In this document: in pieces, positions 14,809 through 22,801 of the stretch
Layout of the letters: each line of letters begins with the position of its first letter
Position numbering within the stretch: the stretch's first letter is position 1
From: Tenderia sp965602225
GTDB taxonomy: Bacteria > Pseudomonadota > Gammaproteobacteria > Tenderiales > Tenderiaceae
Assembly (NCBI GenBank): GCA_965602225.1
Contig: CBFCYE010000018.1
Coordinates: 1-52,686, forward strand
Length of the DNA stretch: 52,686 nucleotides
Reading direction: 5' to 3'
Translations under genes and position numbers: made by a program
Notes under the pieces: generated by a model
Database searches by the model: none
Told to the model about the DNA's origin: nothing
What the model saw: only the letters and a program-made list of their open reading frames with translations

Positions 14809-16108
14809 AAAAAGAATAAATTTAAATCTATTCCTATTAATCCTGCTGCCACAATTGGTTTGGGCGCAAGGCAATAACGTCGAGATTGTTTATTCGGGCA
14901 ACATCGATGGTGAATTGGAACCCTGTGGTTGCAGCATTGAAGGTGACCTGGGTGGCATCCTGCGCCAATCAAGCAGCATCAAAAAGTTGCGCCAGCAAAA
15001 TAAAGATCTGATCGCGTTGTCAGCGGGTGGCCTGATTGTCAGCATGGTGCCGCAAGACAAACTCACCGCTGAATATATCCTCAAGGCCTATGCAACACTG
15101 GAATATGATGCAGTGGGGCTGCAATGGAGTGATCTGGCCTACGGTGATGCATTTGCGCTTGAGAATAAAATCAACTGGGTTAGCAGCAACCGCGGCGGAA
15201 AACAGTTTTCCAGTAATCGCAGCGTCAGACGCGGTGATCAAAAACTGATGTTTTTTTCCTGGCTTGACCCTGCTGAGTCACCACAGATGTCAATGCAGAT
15301 TGAACATAATGGACAGGTCGAAAACGACCTTGCTGCCTTGAGTAAGACCTTAAAGCAGGCGCAGCAAGATGGTCTAACCGTGCTGTCCACCACCTTGACC
15401 TTAGAGCAGGCCAAGACACTGCCACTACAATATGTCGACATCCTTATTGTTCGCGCAGCCTACGAAGTATTTAGTCAGCCAGAGCAGATCAACAACACCT
15501 TGGTGTTGCAGCCTGGTTCACGCGGTATGCGGCTGGGGCGGTTGTCATTAAGCCTGGCGGATGATGGCCGCATTGCTAAGTTCGAGCATGAAGTGATCTC
15601 CATGCCCACCTCTGTCGAGGATGATCCTGCCTTATTGCCCTGGTACGAGGAATATAACAATAAGGTCAAACAGGCCTATTTTGAACGGGTTGAACTGCGC
15701 AAGTCACTTGAAACAGGTCAGAGCCCTTATGTGGGTGAACAAGCATGTAAGAGCTGCCATCAAGAGGAGCACGAAATCTGGTCTGACACTCTGCACAGCA
15801 ATGCCTTTTCTAAACTGGAGCAGGTCAACAAGTCCTTTGATCCATCCTGTATCAAATGCCATACGGTTGGTTTTGAAAAGTCAGGAGGCTTTATCGATTT
15901 CGATGCCACGCCGCATTTGATGAACGTGCAGTGTGAATCCTGTCATGGTGTCGGGCGGGTGCATGTCGAGTCAGCTGGTTTCGAGGAAACCGTGAATAAT
16001 GAATGGCAGCCAGAGCAGATCTGCGCTCAGTGCCATACCCAGAAACACAGCCCCTCGTTTGATTTCAAAAGCTACTGGCCCAGAATCAAACACAGCGTGG
16101 TGAAATAA
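14798..16108 (+). CDS. Periplasmic tetrahaem cytochrome c with an N-terminal UshA/metallophosphatase-like region
   Basis: Exported redox protein of 436 residues. A signal peptide (about 1-24, cleaved after LVWAQ) is followed by the NIDGELEPCGCSIEGDLGG motif (about 31-50). That motif is characteristic of periplasmic proteins combining a calcineurin-like/5'-nucleotidase fold with c-type haems. The region from 50 to 280 keeps that layout, but I see no complete metal-binding set (no DxH or GNHD motif), so phosphatase activity is doubtful. Four CxxCH haem sites sit at C317, C351, C379 and C409, resembling the cytochrome c554 family; HSNAF may supply an axial ligand. GTG start preceded by GAGGAGG inside mazG. 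Electron partner unknown. Confidence 0.85.
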   Translation: MSLRKRINLNLFLLILLPQLVWAQGNNVEIVYSGNIDGELEPCGCSIEGDLGGILRQSSSIKKLRQQNKDLIALSAGGLIVSMVPQDKLTAEYILKAYATLEYDAVGLQWSDLAYGDAFALENKINWVSSNRGGKQFSSNRSVRRGDQKLMFFSWLDPAESPQMSMQIEHNGQVENDLAALSKTLKQAQQDGLTVLSTTLTLEQAKTLPLQYVDILIVRAAYEVFSQPEQINNTLVLQPGSRGMRLGRLSLSLADDGRIAKFEHEVISMPTSVEDDPALLPWYEEYNNKVKQAYFERVELRKSLETGQSPYVGEQACKSCHQEEHEIWSDTLHSNAFSKLEQVNKSFDPSCIKCHTVGFEKSGGFIDFDATPHLMNVQCESCHGVGRVHVESAGFEETVNNEWQPEQICAQCHTQKHSPSFDFKSYWPRIKHSVVK

Positions 16109-16162
16109 ACTTGTCGAAATTAATGCTTGACCTTACCCAGGCAAAGGCTGCACATTAAGACC

Positions 16163-16258
16163 ATGATTCATTCAAAACAAAATGTGATGGCGCGAGTATG
16201 TGTGTGGCTACGACTGCATGCATCAGCGTCTGCGCGTTTTGGAGTAAAAATGAATTAG
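16163..16258 (+). CDS. Possible 31-codon leader ORF upstream of the DMT transporter
   Basis: Short ORF MIHSKQNVMARVCVWLRLHA... ending at 16258, 18 bases before an intrinsic terminator that lies ahead of the transporter gene. The arrangement of short ORF, terminator and gene resembles transcription attenuation. The ribosome site is weak, there is only one Trp codon, and I could not draw a convincing antiterminator. It may be noncoding. Confidence 0.2.
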   Translation: MIHSKQNVMARVCVWLRLHASASARFGVKMN

Positions 16259-16275
16259 TTTTTTAAAACAGTTTT

Positions 16276-16317
16276 TCCAAAAAGGCCGCAGAGATTAAAA
16301 AATCTGCGGCCTTTTTT
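16276..16317. terminator. Strong bidirectional-type intrinsic terminator
   Basis: GGCCGCAGA (16284-16292) pairs with TCTGCGGCC (16303-16311), flanked by A5 before and T6 after. It ends the mazG-cytochrome transcript or acts as an attenuator for the gene at 16345. Confidence 0.85.
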
Positions 16318-16344
16318 ATTGCCGCAATAAAAAGTAAGGAGTAA

Positions 16345-17226
16345 ATGAAAATGTCAGTGCCTGCCGCATTGATGGGGATCATCATGATCTGGTCAACCAC
16401 GCCCCTGGCAATCAAGTGGAGCAGCGAAGAGGTTGGTTTTTTATTCGGCCTCAGCGCGCGCATGCTGTTGGGTGTGATGATCTGTGTGACGTTGTTGGCA
16501 CTGTTACGCCAGCCCTTTAAATGGCATCGTGCGGCACGGCACACTTATCTTGCGTCGGGTCTGGGGCTGTATTTCGCCATGATGTGCGTCTACTGGGGTG
16601 CGCAATATATCAGTTCAGGTCTGGTGGCGGTGGTGTATGGTCTGCTGCCAATGCTGACGTTTTTTATCAGCGCCATGCTGTTAGGTGAATCACTGCGTCA
16701 GCCAGCCAAACTGTTGGGTGCCGTATTGGGTTTTGTCGGACTGTTAGTGGTGTTTAATCCACAGGATGGCGTCAGTGCAATGGCCGTGGCTGGTGCTGCT
16801 GCTGTGTTCGCCTCGGCCACGATTCACTCCATAAGCATGATCTGGGTTAAACGTATTGGTGCTGAGATCTCGGCATTGGCCGTCACCACTGGTGGCTTGA
16901 TGGTGGCCGTGCCGCTTTACCTTTGCACCTGGTTGTTATTCGACGGTCAGTTGCCTGCAATGTTGTCAGACAAAACCATCGGCTCGATTGTCTATCTTGG
17001 TGTGATGGGTTCGGTAGTGGGATTTATTGCATTTTATTATGCACTTAGGTATGTCTCAGCCAGTGCCATTGCCTTGCTGACATTGATTACACCAGTGCTG
17101 GCGCTGGCCTTGGGTTACTGGTTTAACCACGAACCCCTGAGTGCAGAAATTATCAGCGGGGTGGTGTTTATTCTTTTTGGATTGGCGCTGCACAATTGGG
17201 GTGGAAAATTATTTCGTCCTGTTTGA
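16345..17226 (+). CDS. DMT-superfamily (EamA) transporter
   Basis: Inner-membrane exporter of the drug/metabolite transporter superfamily, 293 residues with about ten predicted transmembrane helices in two EamA repeats (about 5-135 and 150-285). Typical features are the N-terminal WSTTPLAIKWSSEEVG, the first-repeat end AVVYGLLPMLTFFISAMLLGE and the second-repeat end ALLTLITPVLALALGYWFNHE. Members export amino acids, metabolites or drugs; the substrate cannot be read here. Start supported by AAGGAG 6 bases upstream. Monocistronic between the 16276 terminator and the heat-shock gene. Confidence 0.9.
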   Translation: MKMSVPAALMGIIMIWSTTPLAIKWSSEEVGFLFGLSARMLLGVMICVTLLALLRQPFKWHRAARHTYLASGLGLYFAMMCVYWGAQYISSGLVAVVYGLLPMLTFFISAMLLGESLRQPAKLLGAVLGFVGLLVVFNPQDGVSAMAVAGAAAVFASATIHSISMIWVKRIGAEISALAVTTGGLMVAVPLYLCTWLLFDGQLPAMLSDKTIGSIVYLGVMGSVVGFIAFYYALRYVSASAIALLTLITPVLALALGYWFNHEPLSAEIISGVVFILFGLALHNWGGKLFRPV

Positions 17227-17309
17227 TAAATCACCTTGAAAAATGCAGCTGATGGTCAACAATGAACGAGGGAGCAGGTGAATAATCAGAACGCGTTTAG
17301 GAGACTGTC

Positions 17310-17822
17310 ATGATCAAGAATGAAAAAAAAGGGGTAAGTAAAACGGCAGATAAAGATGTGCAGCTGAGCCGTGGCCAGGGGCTGTCACCATTCGGAGATA
17401 TGGAGAATTTGTTTGACAGTTTTTTTGATCGTTCATGGCCGCGTAGCTTTATGCGGCCAATGAAGATTGACTGGGGTGGTATGCCTGAGCCATTTGAGGG
17501 GCGCACACCAAAAGTTGATGTGATCAATCGTGATAAAGAGGTGTTGGTCAAAGCCGAGTTGCCCGGCGTTAAAAAAGATGACATCAATGTTCAGGTCACT
17601 GACAACAGCGTCACCATTCGTGCCACCACCAAACATGAAAAGGTTGAAGAAAAGGGTGAGTACCATCGGCGTGAGCTGAGTAGTGGTGAGTTTGTGCGCA
17701 CCCTGCCGCTGCCTGCTGAGGTGGATGGCACCAAGGCCAAGGCAAGTTTCAAGGATGGCCTGTTGGAGTTGACCATGCCCAAGTTGGTGGCGTCCAAGCG
17801 GCATAGTGTGAATATTGATTAA
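17310..17822 (+). CDS. Small heat-shock protein, Hsp20/alpha-crystallin family
   Basis: ATP-independent holdase chaperone of 170 residues. The N-terminal arm contains the SPFGDMENLFDSFFDRSW-type segment (about 30-47). The alpha-crystallin domain (about 68-165) shows PKVDVINRDKEVLVKAELPGV, KKDDINVQVTDNSVTI, GEYHRRELSSGEF.RTLPLP and the A-x-x-x-DGLLELTMPK strand. The oligomerising I-x-I/V motif is at the very C-terminus as VNID. GGAG precedes the ATG. CTTGAAA at 17235-17241 resembles a sigma-32 -35 element, but no matching -10 was found. A strong terminator follows. Confidence 0.93.
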   Translation: MIKNEKKGVSKTADKDVQLSRGQGLSPFGDMENLFDSFFDRSWPRSFMRPMKIDWGGMPEPFEGRTPKVDVINRDKEVLVKAELPGVKKDDINVQVTDNSVTIRATTKHEKVEEKGEYHRRELSSGEFVRTLPLPAEVDGTKAKASFKDGLLELTMPKLVASKRHSVNID

Positions 17823-17850
17823 TTGATTAGTGGTAACAATGCCTTCAAAT

Positions 17851-17879
17851 AAAAAAACCCGGCCTAGCCGGGTTTTTTT
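17851..17879 (+). terminator. Rho-independent terminator of the Hsp20 gene
   Basis: A7 then CCCGGC (17858-17863), loop CTA, GCCGGG (17867-17872) and seven T; functional in both directions. Confidence 0.92.
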
Positions 17880-18217
17880 ATGGCGTAACTAGCAAAGGTT
17901 TTTTGTGATCCTTAACTAGCTATTTGCTATCCACTTGTGCACTTTGTTTTGGGCGGGGAGTTCCTTCTTGTTGAGTCATGGATCGACTAAGTTTTGTGGA
18001 GTGATGCGGGGTAGGTGTGGGCTCTATATTTAATGAGCTACAGACTTGAATGTAAGATTATATTTCTCTGTTGACTGTCGAAAATTTTTACACCTTTAGT
18101 GTGGGTATTGTTTCTTTTTATGTAATTCTTTGAATTTGTTATAAAAAATTATTTGGTGTGTATTATGCATCTGTTTTTAATGTATTTAAAATGTGCTTTT
18201 ATCAGGGAGTTATCACC
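17880..18217. other. AT-rich intergenic region without a recognised gene
   Basis: A 338-bp leader before the PEP-CTERM gene. No ORF with a ribosome site, RNA gene or repeat was seen. TTGTTA and TATTAT near 18137-18167 are separated by about 19 bp, too wide for a confident sigma-70 promoter. A long 5' untranslated region is possible. Confidence 0.6.
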
Positions 18218-19204
18218 ATGAATATTAGAACTAGAGTGAAACTTGCATTGGGGGTACCGGTAGCGGTATTGGCTATGGGGTTTTCGGGAATTGCAACGGC
18301 AGACCACTTCTATGAGTTCTCCGCCTACGGTGGGGCAGGCATGGAGTACGATGTCGCCTCTTACGGTAATACTATCTATTACGGCGGTGGAGCGTCTGTT
18401 TACTCCGTCGATGTCGCCATTGCTGATATGAGTAAGGTGGATGAGCCGCGTTATCTTGCTGATGGCACTACGCCAAATCCGAATTATCAGCCTCGTACCT
18501 TTAGCAATCAGCAGTCATACAATTTGCACAATTCACCTACTTTGAGGAGTCAAAGCGTGGGGGAGATGTGGGTTGATGCCAATTACATCTATACGGGTGG
18601 AACGAATCATAGCATCTATGCTTTTGACAAAACCACAGGGGCATATGCGGCGGGCGCTTCTCACATGTACGCAGGTGGTCTACCTGCAGGAAGCGGCTGG
18701 GGTAGTCCTCCAAGCCTACTTTCATATGGCGATGGCAAGTGGTGGGCTGGGGATGAGCTTCAGAGGGTGTATAGTTCCACCGATGGTAGCAATTGGATTT
18801 ACGAGTTCAATTCGATTCCTACTGCCGGTGGAAGTCATCTTGACGGCTTGGCGTTTGTGAACGGCAATGTCTGGCTCTCTGATATGACCTCTAACTTCCT
18901 TATGCGTTACGGTTTGGGCGACAACCCAGAAACGGGTGCAGTGGAGACCGGCTGGAACCAATGGAATATTTTTGATTACACGGAAGAGCTTGGCGGTACT
19001 GCCAAATTAGTGGAAGGTATGGGCTTTGGCGCTCTGGGCCATTTTTGGGCCGGTTCTGGTAGTGTAATTTACGAAGTTGGTGGCGGTGATATTGGTCAGT
19101 ATACTGACGGCGATGTCCCTGAACCTGCCACCCTGTTGTTGCTGGGGGGGGGGTTGCTTGGTCTGGCCGGTTTCCGTAGAAAGGAGCTTCGCCAAGCGGC
19201 CTAG
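18218..19204 (+). CDS. PEP-CTERM sorting-domain protein with propeller-like repeats
   Basis: Exported protein of 328 residues. A signal peptide (about 1-29, VLAMGFSGIATADH) is followed by a Gly/Tyr/Ser-rich extracellular domain with recurring short blocks such as YIYTGGTNHSIYAFDKTTG, suggestive of a beta-propeller. The C-terminus has the tripartite PEP-CTERM signal: PEPATLLLLG, hydrophobic stretch, FRRKE. Exosortase (XrtA/EpsH) would cleave it at the membrane; no exosortase is in this window. ATG 18218 is chosen because GGGAG lies 7 bases before it; an upstream in-frame start at 18158 has no ribosome site. A run of ten G interrupts the membrane-segment codons (19144-19153). Confidence 0.88.
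   Translation: MNIRTRVKLALGVPVAVLAMGFSGIATADHFYEFSAYGGAGMEYDVASYGNTIYYGGGASVYSVDVAIADMSKVDEPRYLADGTTPNPNYQPRTFSNQQSYNLHNSPTLRSQSVGEMWVDANYIYTGGTNHSIYAFDKTTGAYAAGASHMYAGGLPAGSGWGSPPSLLSYGDGKWWAGDELQRVYSSTDGSNWIYEFNSIPTAGGSHLDGLAFVNGNVWLSDMTSNFLMRYGLGDNPETGAVETGWNQWNIFDYTEELGGTAKLVEGMGFGALGHFWAGSGSVIYEVGGGDIGQYTDGDVPEPATLLLLGGGLLGLAGFRRKELRQAA
19144..19153 (+). repeat. G10 homopolymer inside the PEP-CTERM coding sequence
   Basis: Ten consecutive G encode the GGG of LLLLGGGLLGLAG, in the hydrophobic part of the sorting signal. Such tracts are slippage-prone; gain or loss of one base would remove the rest of the membrane segment and the Arg-rich tail while leaving the secreted domain intact. Confidence 0.9.
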
Positions 19205-19233
19205 CAATCGGTTAGCTCCATAAGTAAGTAATC

Positions 19234-19270
19234 AAAAAACCGCCTCGGTTTAACTGGGGGCGGTTTTTTT
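19234..19270 (+). terminator. Rho-independent terminator of the PEP-CTERM gene
   Basis: AAAAAACCGCC pairs with GGCGGTTTTTT around a 14-base loop, ending in eight T. It lies between this gene and the convergent TPR gene and could serve both. Confidence 0.85.
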
Positions 19271-19304
19271 TGTTTATATTGTATTGTTGTTTGTGGCTAT
19301 TACA

Positions 19305-20489
19305 CTACTTGCTCTGTTCGATACGTCGCCTCAGCTCATTACTAAAGGCCTTTGCTTGTTGTTCATTGGTTAGTTCAAGTGCGCGTTCAAACGCTGCTTT
19401 AGCCTTGGTTACCTGTCCAAGCTTCTGGTAGCTAAGTCCGGTATGGTAGTGATAATCAGGATTGTTTTTATGCAAGTCTGAGGCTAATTGAAACTGTATC
19501 AGAGCTTTTTGGTAGTCCTTGCTGTTTAAATAAATCCAGCCCAGTACATCTTGTGATTTTGCCATCTGAGGAAATTTTTGTGCCCCCTGCGTGGCATAGT
19601 GCAGTGCTGTTTTTTGGTTCTGGTTTTCATCACTGTATATCAGGGCTAGCTCCTGGAAAGGAACAGGTGATGCGGGATTGGTAATCATTAGTTTTTTATA
19701 TGCCTCAACAGCTGGCTCATAGTTGCCTTTTTTAATCTGAGCAGTCGCCAAACAGCGATAGCCATGAGGTAAAACAGGATAGAGATTAATGATCGAGTTG
19801 GCTTGTGTTATGGCGCGGTCATACTCTTTGTTCTGCAGGTCTATTTGACAGAGGGAAAAACTGGCATTGATGACATGCTGCTCAGGTACGCCGCTTGTTT
19901 TTAAGACCTTTTGATATTGCTCATAGGCTTGCTCAGTTTTTCCCTGTTTGACGTAGAGTGAGGCCAGGCCCATGCGTAGCATGGTCTTTTCAGCGCTAGA
20001 TTGTATGCCTTGTTTGTAGGCAAGCTCGGCATTGCTCGGATCATGGCGCGCCAGATAGACGGTGGCAAGATTCAGGAAAATAAGTGGTGAACCAGGGGCC
20101 ATTTTTTTTATTAGTGCGGCCTCCTTCTTGAATTGCTCTTCTTCGCCTTTGCCTTTAAATGCAGCCCCTAAAAGGGCATGAGCCTCAATGTGGTTTTCTT
20201 CCAGAGAGAGGATCTGTCGGCTGATTATGACAACACTATCAAACTCGGCTTTCTTCAGGTATTGAGTCGCTACCCAAAGATGATGAGGTATATCCTTTTT
20301 TGTGGTGCTTGGAATGTCAGTAGGCCTGGGTAAAGGTTGAGTCATATAATCCTGCAATCCATCCATGATGGAGTCCATTTCATTTAGCTCGGATTGACCC
20401 TGATCTTCTATCATGATCGCCCGTACGGGGCCGGAATATATTGATAGAAAGGCCAGGAAAACCAATACAGGGGGAGTAATGCTCTTCAT
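19305..20489 (-). CDS. Exported TPR-repeat protein
   Basis: Periplasmic or secreted tetratricopeptide protein of 394 residues. The signal peptide (MKSITPPVLVFLAFLSIYSGPVRA) supports ATG 20489, which has GGAG 7 bases upstream; an in-frame ATG at 20507 adds six residues ahead of it. TPR units run from about residue 70 to the C-terminus, for example EAHALLGAAFKGKGEEEQF, PSNAELAYKQGIQ, EPAVEAYKKLMITNP, QKALIQFQLASDLHKN and PDYHYHTGLSYQKLGQVTKAKAAFERAL. The arrangement resembles PrsT/PEP-CTERM-system TPR proteins that accompany exopolysaccharide or exosortase loci, but no such genes are near. Transcribed alone. Confidence 0.85.
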   Translation of the reverse strand: MKSITPPVLVFLAFLSIYSGPVRAIMIEDQGQSELNEMDSIMDGLQDYMTQPLPRPTDIPSTTKKDIPHHLWVATQYLKKAEFDSVVIISRQILSLEENHIEAHALLGAAFKGKGEEEQFKKEAALIKKMAPGSPLIFLNLATVYLARHDPSNAELAYKQGIQSSAEKTMLRMGLASLYVKQGKTEQAYEQYQKVLKTSGVPEQHVINASFSLCQIDLQNKEYDRAITQANSIINLYPVLPHGYRCLATAQIKKGNYEPAVEAYKKLMITNPASPVPFQELALIYSDENQNQKTALHYATQGAQKFPQMAKSQDVLGWIYLNSKDYQKALIQFQLASDLHKNNPDYHYHTGLSYQKLGQVTKAKAAFERALELTNEQQAKAFSNELRRRIEQSK

Positions 20490-20621
20490 GTGAGGCTCCG
20501 TTAGCATGACATATTGTATTTTGTAGGCCGGTGATTAGCCCTTATACGTATTATGTTAATGGAAATTGCCTGATCCTGCTTGCTCTTGTAGGCACGAATT
20601 ATAGGAGAGTAAAAAAGGGGG

Positions 20622-21626
20622 TTAATCTTGCGTTTTCGGCAGATCCAAATAAAAGGTAGAGCCTTCACCTAAAGTCGAAGTAAAGCCAATCCCTCCACCC
20701 ATTTTTTCAACCAGTTCTTTTGAAATTGCCAGGCCTAGCCCGGTGCCGCCTGAATGGCGTTCATCAGTGCTGTCGATTTGAGAAAATTTCTCAAATATCA
20801 TCGGCTGTAATTTTTCGTCTATGCCAATACCTTTATCTTTTACCGCGACGCGAATATTACCGTTCAGGTGGTTAACGTTAATTTCTACTGTGCTGTTGGC
20901 GGGTGAAAACTTGGCTGCATTTGATAGCAGGTTGTTCATTATTTGTATGAACCTGTCGCTGTCTACGTTGACCGTTGCTGATGCGCTGTCTTGTTTCAGT
21001 AGGTACTGAACTTTATATTTTTTGCCATAGGCGCTATTTACTTCAATTGATTCTTTAATCAGTTTCGATATTTGTTGTGGCTTTAGATTGAATTCCATTT
21101 TGCCACTTTCCAGTTTTTCAATATCAAGGATGTCATTAACTATGAAGGTCAGTCGTTCGCTGTTTCTGAGTGCAATATCTAATGTATCTTTTGCCTTTGA
21201 AGGTATTTCCCCCAGTACTCCGCTGGTGACCAGCTTTAAAGAGCCATAGATTGCTGTGAGTGGTGTTCTTAGTTCATGGCTTGCGGTGGATACAAACTCG
21301 CTCTTTAATCTATCTACTTTCTTGGCCCCTGCTGGCAGCCAGAATAAAAATCCAATAAACAGCAAAATATAACCAACAAGCAGTCCGACAAATTTTTCCA
21401 GGAATGCTTCAACTTCTGTGTCACCAACAACGATTAGCCAGTTTAAGCTTTCAAAGTTGTCGGTAATGTCGAGTGCGCTGCCAAACAAGATAAGAGACCA
21501 GCCGGCGATGATGAAGCCCCAGCCTTTTTGGGTGTTAAGGCCGCGGGCACGGCCAATCTTCCAGATGTAGATCAGTATCAGGCAGATTACGGCAGTTCTA
21601 ATAAACTCGAGAACTATATCCCACAT
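20622..21626 (-). CDS. Membrane-bound sensor histidine kinase
   Basis: Kinase of 334 residues with an N-terminal membrane module of three helices (about 3-25, 38-56, 80-102) and very little periplasmic sequence, so it probably senses a membrane or intracellular cue. HisKA carries the H-box STASHELRTPLTAIYGSLKL (about 114-133). HATPase has the N-box NNLLSNAAKFSP, G1 DKGIGID and G2 GGTGLGLAISKEL, all intact. There is no receiver and no adjacent response regulator (orphan kinase). ATG 21626 is preferred over the in-frame ATG at 21713 because AAGGA lies 6 bases upstream. Confidence 0.9.
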   Translation of the reverse strand: MWDIVLEFIRTAVICLILIYIWKIGRARGLNTQKGWGFIIAGWSLILFGSALDITDNFESLNWLIVVGDTEVEAFLEKFVGLLVGYILLFIGFLFWLPAGAKKVDRLKSEFVSTASHELRTPLTAIYGSLKLVTSGVLGEIPSKAKDTLDIALRNSERLTFIVNDILDIEKLESGKMEFNLKPQQISKLIKESIEVNSAYGKKYKVQYLLKQDSASATVNVDSDRFIQIMNNLLSNAAKFSPANSTVEINVNHLNGNIRVAVKDKGIGIDEKLQPMIFEKFSQIDSTDERHSGGTGLGLAISKELVEKMGGGIGFTSTLGEGSTFYLDLPKTQD

Positions 21627-21866
21627 ATTTATCCTTGCTATTAGCCTTTTATCAGCCGCTTTATTTATAGAATATACGCGATTGATTTGGCTGTTAGATT
21701 GTTTTGTTAACACAGCTTGTCGAAGCTGTTATCGACATTGGCGTGTCTAAATATTACGGTGTTTTTATTGGTGATTTATGTTGTGTTGAGATTGCTGCTG
21801 CGGGGCTGTTCATAGCCTGTTTGGATAACGTTAAACATGAGTGTTGTTTGATGCTGGATCGCGTTG

Positions 21867-22742
21867 TTAACGTTTTTTGACATACTCCTCAATCGCCCGT
21901 GTCAGACCATCGGTGATAAAGGTCAGGCACTGGTAATCAAGCTTTTCCGCTGTGTCACGGCTGGAGTTATAAAACGGATAACGATACTGGGCCGTGTCGG
22001 AGATCATAAAGGCGTGATAGCCGTTGAGCCAGAAGGGGCTGCTGTCGCTCCATTTCACCCAGGGCATAAAATTTTGCGCCACCATTGTTTCAGTGGGGAA
22101 GCGTGAATGCTTTTTAAAACATTTTGCGAACTTACGCATGGCGCTGCTTGAGCCAAGGTTGGAGGCCATGGCGAGGAAGTTGCCTTGCGTGGGGTGGAAC
22201 ATGCTCATCAGTGGTGGATAGAGTTGGCTGTGGTTGGCGTTGCTGTAGTAACCCAGGGACTCAAGGATGATGGCGGTGCGGATTTTGTCGCAGTTGTGGT
22301 TGGCCCGATGGGCATAGATCCAGCTGCCTGATTTTTCGGTGCCGTAAAAGGGTGGCTTTTCGTTGGCCAGGGCGACGAAGCGGATGCTGCAGCTGGGGCT
22401 GGCGTGGGTGAAGTGGCGGGCGATCTCAAGCATGCTGGCGATGCCGCTGGCGTTATCATTGGCGCCGGGGCAGCCTTTGGCGGTGTCGTAGTGGGCGCAG
22501 ATCAGGATGATGTCGTTGGGTTTGTCTTTACCCGTCTTGGTGATCTCCAGGTTTTCACATTTGACGCCATTGGCGCTGAACGGCTGCCGTTCAACCTCGT
22601 AACCCATCATGGTCCATTGCTGGCTGATATAATTGGCTGCTCTATGCAGGGCCAGCTGCTTACGGATGTGGCGCTCACCGATTTCGTTGGTCAGGTAAGT
22701 TACGTGTCGTTTCAGGTTGTTGGTACAATCAGTCACTGACAT
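21867..22742 (-). CDS. M28-family (peptidase/aminopeptidase-like) protein, probably catalytically impaired
   Basis: A 291-residue protein with the M28 zinc-aminopeptidase fold and no signal peptide. The first ligands are kept: H84 in CAHYDT and D96 in GANDNASG. The general-base Glu (E128) is also kept. The adjacent metal ligand Glu is K129 (ANEKPPF instead of NEEPPF). The final ligand His is N259 (PFYNSSRDT where relatives have PHYHTPEDT). By this reading two zinc ligands are lost, so peptidase activity is unlikely; a binding or structural role is possible. A TTG at 22763 would lengthen it; ATG 22742 is preferred. Divergent from hrpA. Confidence 0.8.
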   Translation of the reverse strand: MSVTDCTNNLKRHVTYLTNEIGERHIRKQLALHRAANYISQQWTMMGYEVERQPFSANGVKCENLEITKTGKDKPNDIILICAHYDTAKGCPGANDNASGIASMLEIARHFTHASPSCSIRFVALANEKPPFYGTEKSGSWIYAHRANHNCDKIRTAIILESLGYYSNANHSQLYPPLMSMFHPTQGNFLAMASNLGSSSAMRKFAKCFKKHSRFPTETMVAQNFMPWVKWSDSSPFWLNGYHAFMISDTAQYRYPFYNSSRDTAEKLDYQCLTFITDGLTRAIEEYVKKR

Positions 22743-22801
22743 TAGCCCCCGCGGCCCAATCAATTAGTTGTTTAAGTATATAGCCTTCCAGAGTCCGAGT
22801 T

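Noticed and set aside
17235..17270. Sigma-32 heat-shock promoter before the Hsp20 gene
   Set aside because: CTTGAAA is present but no CCCCAT-like -10 at 13-17 bp spacing; not reported as a promoter.
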